The notes under the pieces are model-generated. The model made no database searches. It saw nothing but the letters and a program-made list of their open reading frames with translations, and was not told the DNA's origin. From positions 4,422,001 to 4,486,000 of the forward strand of contig JAUKNK010000147.1 of the NCBI GenBank assembly GCA_030765055.1: 64,000 bases of DNA, in the 5' to 3' direction. Below, piece after piece: positions 58,408 to 64,000 of this stretch; position 1 is the stretch's first letter, and each line of letters opens with the position of its first letter. This DNA comes from Mantis religiosa (taxonomy: Eukaryota; Arthropoda; Insecta; Mantodea; Mantidae). A program made the translations under genes and the position numbers.

Positions 58408-59300
58408 TCACTTTTCGAAATGACCTTTTTTGCATGGACACAGGCAATGAACCTTTGTGACCACTTGTCTTTGGCAGATTGATGACATCAGGGGGAAATC
58501 TACCACTGCTGACAACAAGGAATGTTTTAAACTACCAATGGTCGGTCGTTTCCTCTTGCAGTCGATGCCCTCAAGCAGTGACCACAGTCGGTAGTCCAAT
58601 GTTTTCAGGTCGAGACTGCTACTGGGCCAATCTTCAGGCGAAATGAAGTCAGGGACATGACGCTGAAGCCATGCTTGCGTTGACCTGGCCTTGTGGGCAG
58701 GGGCGGAATCCTGCTGGAAAGTCCATGTTGGTTTTCAAACAATGTGCCACTCAAGTTCTTGACAATAGGCTCCAAAACAGTGCTTTCACACACCATCACA
58801 GAGGAGGGAGCTTTAGCTGCCAAGATGATGATGCCTATATCCCGTCATTTAGCACATTGAAAGACTTGTCAATAGTGAAAACTTTTTCATCAGTGAATAG
58901 GATGTTCCGATGAGCATTTTGAGCGTAATGCTGTAGGAGATGACATTTAAGCACTCACAGCGTCCTTTACTTTGACGATAAGCCCTTAATCCAAGGTCAT
59001 TTCAAGTGACAAGATAACCTGCTTTCACACAGTATTTCTCCTAACACAAGCCGCTATTGCTTTTTGTGCTGCTGGAATCCTGATGATGTATGGTCAACCC
59101 TCCCTCGGCCGATGCTTTACAGTCCCAGTTGCAGTGAATCACTCAATGGTGAGGTACACAAGCATACGGCTGATTTTCAGCTTTTGTAGCATCTTGAAAA
59201 TGTCACCTGTAGATTTTCCAACTTTATTCAACACAATGATGGATACACGATTTTCATAATCACCGCATTCTATGGTGAAACCTGGAGCTAAATACTTCCT
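58408..59300 (-). pseudogene. Tc1-like transposase pseudogene
   Basis: The minus strand, over several frames, gives the N-terminal helix-turn-helix (VSIIVLNKVGKSTGDIFKML, ~59230), a linker, SVMV with TVLEPIVKNLSGTLFEN (~58740), the second catalytic block near QDSAPAHKAR (~58700) and DYRLWSLLEGIDCKRKR with the C-terminal CKKGHFEK (58425-58599). There are at least three frameshifts or stops. No terminal repeats were identified. Confidence 0.7.
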
Positions 59301-59304
59301 CTTT

Positions 59305-60000
59305 CAAAGATAAGCTAACAATGGTTCGAGGTTAAGGTGTGCACACATGTAGTGGTTTACAGGCCAAACTGGATGTACAGTATGTGTTAAAAATTTGTAA
59401 CAGTATTTATGGCAAGACTAGGTACAGACTAGTCAGTAGTAAAAAGGCAGCGAGCTTCTGCTGTTTTAGTTTGGTGTATTGCTTATGAGCAGCACAATAT
59501 CGCATCTGCTTTAACATTAGATAACATTAGAAGTTTATTTGTCAATTTTTTCGGCTTGACTCTCGAAATAAAGCATGAATTTCTGTAAGTTTGTTACGGG
59601 TTATGTGTGGATCATAACTACAGCTGGTTCAACAACACTGGCTGAATCTGAATACTCTTTATTTTCATTGTCCATAACACTGCATGATGCAATAATGTCT
59701 TCCTCTGTAATCGGTTAATAACTTCTGTCATTATCAATGTCTTCTTCCTCAACATCGGAACAGTCATCCATATTTTTAAAAATGACAATATAATCTTCTT
59801 CCACATTTATTATTTCTTCTTCTTCAATCTTGCTTTCTGTCAAGTCACACACCCAGGCCTCAAATTTTTCCATGAATTTATCAAAGTTTCTGTTCTAACC
59901 TAGTCAGTGCAATGAATTCGCCCGCTGGCAAGAAAATTTGAGTAATGTACTTATGAGAATAACAATTTATCTCTGTAAAACAAGTCTTCATTTAAATTAA
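59305..60000. other. Interval without recognised features
   Basis: The minus-strand frame at 59618-59806 is rich in Asp/Glu-type codons on shifting frames but matches nothing known. Confidence 0.35.
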
Positions 60001-60003
60001 ATT

Positions 60004-61110
60004 TAAAGGGAGTCAATGAATGACATTAAACAACACTTTTAATATATCGAGATTTAACTGTATTGGAACACCACACTGAAGCGAAATAATTATTAATTTA
60101 TAGATGAGTCAAAATTATTACACATCGGCTTCACTTACGTACCTATTTACGACTCATGTATAAATTAATACTTACTTTTAAGTTTTTCCAGAACATGTTT
60201 CAGAGACTTTGCCTCCATCCTCAACCGGCCATCGACTGGTTCTCATTGGTGTAGTTGACGATATTTTGTCATAGGTCTCCTCTGGTGGTGGTTTGAGGAA
60301 CTTGCTGAACAAATCTTTCTGGGGAATGTCAAAATTGAATACTTTCTTCCTATTTTTTGAAATGAATATTTGTTCCCAGGTGGACATTTCTTGTTTTCCT
60401 GATGTTTTTTGTTTTAGTAGCTTTGGTTCTGGAATTATGTTGCAATTATTTCCCAAAAATGCGCGGCGACTGCTAACTCTTCTAATTGTTTATATTTTAT
60501 GTTCCAAAAACGTTCCTTTGTTTTGTTTCTAAATTTCTTTTGGTTCTTCCAATATAAATTTGACTATAGTCACAACATTAAATTTGATATATACCAGATT
60601 TTTTGTTAGAGGGAGTGGCATCTTTGATGTTTAAACAAATTAGGTTTTTTAAGGAGTAATTGTTGACTGGTGCTAGTTGAATGTTCTGTTTTTTGAAGAC
60701 TTTTTTGAATTTATCAAAGGCCAATGGATGGTAAGTGAATTTTTTAAAATATATTAGTTTCTGGAGCTGAGAGGGTTGGGGTTTCCATTATTAGCATCTT
60801 CTTGTTTGCTAAGTTCACTTTTTTGTCTTCTAATAATTTAGGAAAGTCATTTTTGTGCTATTTCAATAATTTTGTTGCATTCTGTTTTGTATTCTCCTGC
60901 TATGAGAGGGATGTTGACCAGTCTGTGTGCTAAACTATTGAAGATTGCCTGTTTGTGGGATTAGCTTTTATGTAGTTGTATGTCTGTGTTGGTTTTCTGT
61001 AAATGCCAAAGTTTAGTCTGTTTTTATTCCTCGTTACTTTTAGATAAAAAATGGTAATTACTCGTCTTTTTCTATTTCGACAGTGAACTTGATGCTTTTT
61101 TCTTGGATAT
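60004..61110 (-). mobile_element. PLE copy A (60-63 kb complex)
   Basis: The minus strand carries RT remnants (FTVEIEKDE.LPFF, ~61070; DFGIYRKPTQTYNYIKANPT, ~60980-61010), then the tail of the protein (EQIFISKNRKKVFNFDIPQK, ~60340) and a hammerhead-like motif at ~60190-60230. The 3' flank down to 60004 matches, in inverted form, the sequence 63216-63360. Most of the GIY-YIG domain is missing. Confidence 0.75.
60188..60232 (-). ncRNA. Hammerhead-like motif, PLE copy A
   Basis: Minus strand: CCGG, TTGAGGA (60218-60224; C of the core replaced by T), T, hairpin GGAG...CTCT, GAAA (60198-60201), CATG, TTC, TGG. The short stem I CCGG/CTGG pairs with one wobble. Confidence 0.45.
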
Positions 61111-61600
61111 TTAAAAGTTTTAGTGCATCACTGGTGTGTTTTTTGTGGTACTACTGTAGTCAAATTTACATTGAAAAAACCAAAAGAAATTTGGAAATAA
61201 GAGCAAAGGAACACGTTAGGAACATAAAATATAAACAATTAGAAAAATCAGCAGTTGCCACACATTTTTGGAAAAAAAAACAACATAAATCCAGAACCAA
61301 AACTACTTAAACATACATCAGGAAAACAACAACTATCCACATGGAAACAAATCTTCATTTCAAAAAATATGAACAAAGTATTCAATTTTGACATCCCCTA
61401 AGAAGAGTTGTTCAGCAAGTTCCTTGAACCGCCACGAGAGGAGACTTATGACAAAATATCGCCAGCTACACCACTGAGAACCAGTCGATATCTGGTTGAT
61501 GATGGAGGAAAATAGTCTCTGAAACATGTTTCGGGAAATTTAAAAGTAAGTATTAAATTTTATAGAGAGTCGTATTTATTAAACATCAGCTTCACTTACG
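61110..61600 (+). mobile_element. PLE copy B, head-to-head with copy A
   Basis: The plus strand starts within the GIY-YIG domain (QIYIEKTKRNLEIRAKEHVR, ~61160-61220; KSAVATHFW) and continues through the protein tail to a hammerhead-like motif at 61490-61540. It meets the 5'-truncated copy A at ~61110 in opposite orientation. Confidence 0.75.
61490..61540 (+). ncRNA. Hammerhead-like motif, PLE copy B
   Basis: TCTGG then TTGATGA (61496-61502), T, hairpin GGAG...CTCT, GAAA (61521-61524), CATG, TTTC, GGG. Stem I can form CTGG/TCGG with wobbles. The core C is T, as in copy A. Confidence 0.42.
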
Positions 61601-61605
61601 TACCT

Positions 61606-61652
61606 AATTTGAGGACATGTTTCGCGACCCATCATTCGCATTGTCGACTCTA
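61606..61652 (-). ncRNA. Hammerhead-like motif, PLE copy C
   Basis: Minus strand: GAAA (61620-61623), CATG, TC and CTC as in the copy at 63171, preceded by a GCGA...TCGC stem II. The upstream core has mutated (TCGACAA in place of CTGACGA). Confidence 0.42.
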
Positions 61653-62049
61653 ATGCGACTAAAGTTTGATCTAGTGGTGTGGATAGTTCTGGAGTTGCTG
61701 CTGCCATCTGTTGATTACGTGATGAATTTAAATTTAGGATTATCTTTTTGCAGCATTTCAAAATTCATTAGGTGGCTTTTATGTTTTTCGATGTATATTC
61801 TCTCCCATGTGACGAGTTCACTATGATTTTGTACATATTTTAGTAATTTGGTGCTATCTTCAATTTCGTGATTTTCAGACCAGAAATGAGCTGCTATTGG
61901 GAATTATCAATATTTTTGTATCTTAAGTGCCTAAAATGTTCTTTCTTTCTAGTGCCTATGTAATTTTTTTGACCTCCCTATATAAATGTTTTCACAGTCT
62001 TTACACTTCACACTTTTCTTCTGGTTTTATCTTATCAATATTATTACTG

Positions 62050-62290
62050 TTCATTACTAATCATTTCTCCACACTAGCCGTATATAGGCTAAAGTTTTTG
62101 ATAGATAGAGTCAACATGAAAAATTCAATGCCATGGCCAGGATTTGAAACACGGATCTCCTGGTTTCCGTCCAGACGCTCTTAACCTTTGAGCTACCATG
62201 GCCAACGTGCCATCCTGACATTATATTCTCCAATTGGCTCATATGTCTCCCCGGTAGACCACTAGGGGCTCTCGCATCCACGATGACGGT
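62050..62290 (-). mobile_element. tRNA-cassette element, copy 7
   Basis: The minus strand has a complete tRNA-like stretch at ~62130-62205 with acceptor arms GCCATGG and CCATGGC, an A box (TAGCTCAAAGG) and a B box (GTTTCAAATCC). It sits inside PLE copy C and ends in a palindrome formed with a short inverted copy at 62291-62341. Confidence 0.78.
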
Positions 62291-62341
62291 GTATCTCGGA
62301 TGCGACAGCCCCTAGTGGTCTACCGGGGAAATATGAGTCAA
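62236..62341. repeat. Large palindrome
   Basis: The left arm (62236-62280, containing GGTAGACCACTAGGGGCTCT) and right arm (62299-62341, containing AGCCCCTAGTGGTCTACCGG) are near-perfect inverted copies with an 18-bp centre. The arms are the same segment of the tRNA-cassette element in opposite orientation. Confidence 0.9.
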
Positions 62342-62509
62342 CTAGGTTTTTAATGTTGTAATTGTTTTTTGGTGCCAATGTTATATTGTATTTCTTGAAT
62401 ATATTTTGGAACTTTTTGTGGCCCATGAGTGGTAAGTAAATTTAGCAAATCTAATTTCTTGTTTTATTGTTGAAAGAACTGTGATATGTTTCAATTTTTT
62501 TTGATTGGA

Positions 62510-63065
62510 AACAACACATTGAAAAATTAATAAAGAAAATAAATATGATACTATGTATTTTAAAACAGGCAGCACAGGAAATGGATAGAGAAGCTCTGAT
62601 ACAAATTTACTATGCAGTCATACATTCTTATTTATGCTATGGCGTGGTATTATGGGGAAATGTGCAGAAAAAAGCAATGATAGGAATATTGAGACTCCAG
62701 AAATATGCCATCAGAATAATTTGAGAAATAAAAATGACGGATTCGTTTAGAAATGTTTATAAAACGTTAAATGTATTAATATTGCATTGTATATATTAGT
62801 GCATTAAATACGTAACAAAAAATTGCAGCAACCAAAATAAAAATATGTACATACACATAACACAAGAAGAAAACAAAATTACTTCTTAAACAGATTAAGA
62901 GGAACATTGAGTAACAAAAATATGGAAAATAAATCTAAAGAATTGCACAATAATTTACCAAATTAAATAAAACAGATAACAGAACAAAAATTTAAACTTA
63001 AAGAAATTAAAAAGTACCAGTCTACCAGTCTACTCTATAGAGGAGTATAAAAGGTTAAATAAAGC
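62510..63065 (+). pseudogene. LINE reverse transcriptase, C-terminal remnant
   Basis: The plus strand gives WKQHIEKLIKKINMILCILK, LIQIYYAVIHSYLCYGVVLW and ILRLQKYAIRII, the thumb region of a Jockey/RTE-type non-LTR RT. Downstream is a tail with FLNRLRGTLSNK-like blocks, matching the remnant at 34063-34600. Single-base changes break the frame. It finishes near 63065 with EEYKRLNKA. Confidence 0.65.
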
Positions 63066-63170
63066 CTAAGTAGTATATGTACCCTCTGCTTATTTATATA
63101 AACATACTGACGTATCCTATGTATTTTGGATCATACGGATGAAATAAAAATGAAATGAAATGAAATTGAA

Positions 63171-63210
63171 GAGCTGACGATGCGAACGATGGTTCGCGAA
63201 GCATGTCCTC
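63171..63210 (+). ncRNA. Hammerhead-ribozyme-like motif, PLE copy D
   Basis: Stem I GAG/CTC (63171-63173 with 63208-63210), core CTGACGA (63174-63180), one T, a perfect 6-bp stem II GCGAAC/GTTCGC with loop GATG, GAAG in place of GAAA (63198-63201), palindromic CATG, predicted cleavage site TC (63206-63207). Stem I is short. Confidence 0.58.
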
Positions 63211-63360
63211 AAATTTGGTACGTAAGTGAAGCTGATGTGTAATAAATACAACTCTCTATAATTTAATAGTTATTTCACTTCACTGTGGTGTTCCAATACA
63301 GTTAAATTTCGATATATTAAAAGTAAGTGTTGTTTAGTGTCATTAATAAACTCCTTCTAA
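63171..63360 (+). mobile_element. PLE 3' terminus only (copy D)
   Basis: Only the end of a PLE is present: a hammerhead-like motif (63171-63210) followed by ~150 bp (GGTACGTAAGTGAAGCTGAT... to ~63360). The latter is the inverted counterpart of 60004-60150, so the whole 60.0-63.4 kb complex has PLE ends facing outward. Confidence 0.7.
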
Positions 63361-63461
63361 ATTTAATTTATTACAATAACACTGTTTTCAGCACTTCCAT
63401 TTACTATGCTAAACCATATATGTCTTTCTCAGCACGTAATTCTGTTAATTTGCAAGAGTTT

Positions 63462-63542
63462 AGCTGTAATTCGGTGGAAATAAAGATCATTTTTGAGTGG
63501 TGAAACTGGACTTTTCATTTCACGAACCCACAAATTCACAAT
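63462..63542 (+). mobile_element. Gypsy LTR fragment
   Basis: About 80 bp matching the last part of the LTR family at 11829-12318 and 19180-21741 (inverted): TTCGGTGGAAATAAAGATCA, GGACTTTTCATTTCACGAAC, CCCACAAATTCACA. It contains the AATAAA signal and nothing else of the element. Confidence 0.82.
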
Positions 63543-63711
63543 ATGGATAATTTTACTTAATTTGGTATTTGGGTCATTGAAAATCTTTACTACAGGTTGC
63601 AAAAGTTTCTATCCATTTTCGAGTAAACGTAATATTAGATTCAAACAAATACAGGTATTGTAGAACATATGCCATGTTTACACATAATCCATGCACATTT
63701 TTTCTTAAGTC

Positions 63712-64000
63712 TCATTCGATATGACCACCTCGCACTTCCATACAGGTTTCTCTGCGATGCACTGCTGCCTCAAACACTTTGTTCAGCATTGCAGGTGTGA
63801 TGTTGTACATTGCCTACCTGATACACTCCTTAAGAATGGCAATGGAGGTGATTTTAACTTTGTAAACTTGTGATTTAACGTATCCCCATACAAAAAAGTC
63901 AAGAGGTGTCAGGTATGGGGAACGTGGCGTCCATATGTGGTGTGAACCCCTGCCAGTCCATCGACGTGGGAATGTGGTATCCAGATACTCCCAAACAGTC
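63712..64000 (-). pseudogene. Tc1/mariner-superfamily transposase C-terminus, partial
   Basis: The minus strand enters from the window edge with VWEYLDTTFPRRWTGRGSHH, then TPRSPYLTPLDFFVWGYVKS, which carries the last acidic residue of the DDE triad (D in TPLD). It ends with TPAMLNKVFEAAVHRRETCM and a TGA at 63712-63714. One in-frame TAG interrupts it near 63817. The pattern W.PRSP.LTPLDFF.WG is common in insect DDE transposases of this superfamily. Confidence 0.75.

Larger units (their letters stand above)
61560..62510 (-). mobile_element. PLE copy C with an inserted tRNA-cassette element
   Basis: The minus strand from 62510 reads FAKFTYHSWATKSSKIYSRN, the segment between RT and endonuclease. 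It is interrupted at ~62341-62050 by the tRNA-cassette element and resumes with the GIY-YIG domain (CKDCENIYIGR, ~62000; IAAHFWSENHEIEDSTKLLK, ~61860-61900; ELVTWERIYIEKHKSHLMNF) and the tail to ~61590. A hammerhead-like motif lies at 61606-61650. Confidence 0.78.

Overview
The window is eukaryotic, AT-rich and almost entirely repetitive. Every protein family I recognise belongs to a transposable element: mariner and Tc1-like transposases, a Ty3/gypsy LTR element, Penelope-like elements (PLEs), non-LTR LINE tails, a Helitron helicase and several tRNA-headed SINEs. No bacterial gene organisation is present. The mix suggests a large, repeat-rich arthropod genome, probably an insect. The closer guess of a hemimetabolous insect such as a cockroach or termite is weak inference from the SINE type.

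Layout. 1-3583: an 85-bp tandem array (about 41 units in view, running off the left edge) made from the last 85 bp of a mariner transposase gene, ending in that mariner's own 3' terminus. 4.3-9.2 kb: PLE fragment, a deleted mariner, a SINE carrying a 91-bp minisatellite, another SINE. 10.2-12.3 kb: a polyadenylated retroposon, a possible host exon, a solo LTR. 12.5-16.7 kb: three mariner remnants and a Tc1-like remnant. 16.8-18.2 kb: Helitron remnant with a GC-rich insertion. 19.2-21.7 kb: deleted gypsy element with almost identical LTRs. 23.9-26.9 kb: mariner fragment, then a head-to-head PLE pair. 28-34 kb: SINEs, a 129-bp GA run, a LINE tail. 35.8-37.0 kb: PLE. 44.5-47.0 kb: a ~131-bp satellite of about 19 units. 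48-51.3 kb: mariners and a SINE composite. 52.3-54.3 kb: PLE interrupted by tRNA-cassette elements, then a candidate host exon at 54572-54798. 55.3-57.5 kb: a mariner holding a second mariner and a seven-copy 81-bp array of its own helix-turn-helix segment. 57.5-64 kb: LINE, Tc1-like, a complex of inverted PLEs with an inserted SINE, a LINE tail, an LTR fragment and another transposase fragment.

Two signals stand out. First, two unrelated mariner copies each contain a tandem array grown from a piece of their own transposase gene. In both, the period equals the distance between two short direct repeats (GAAAAA, 85 bp; CTCTG, 81 bp). Second, the PLE copies end in up to eight hammerhead-ribozyme-like motifs whose stem II differs in sequence but keeps pairing. 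These sit at the outer ends of head-to-head inverted PLE copies.

Limits: all homology calls are from recognising protein and DNA motifs by eye. Element ends are approximate unless terminal repeats are described, and no identities were computed.
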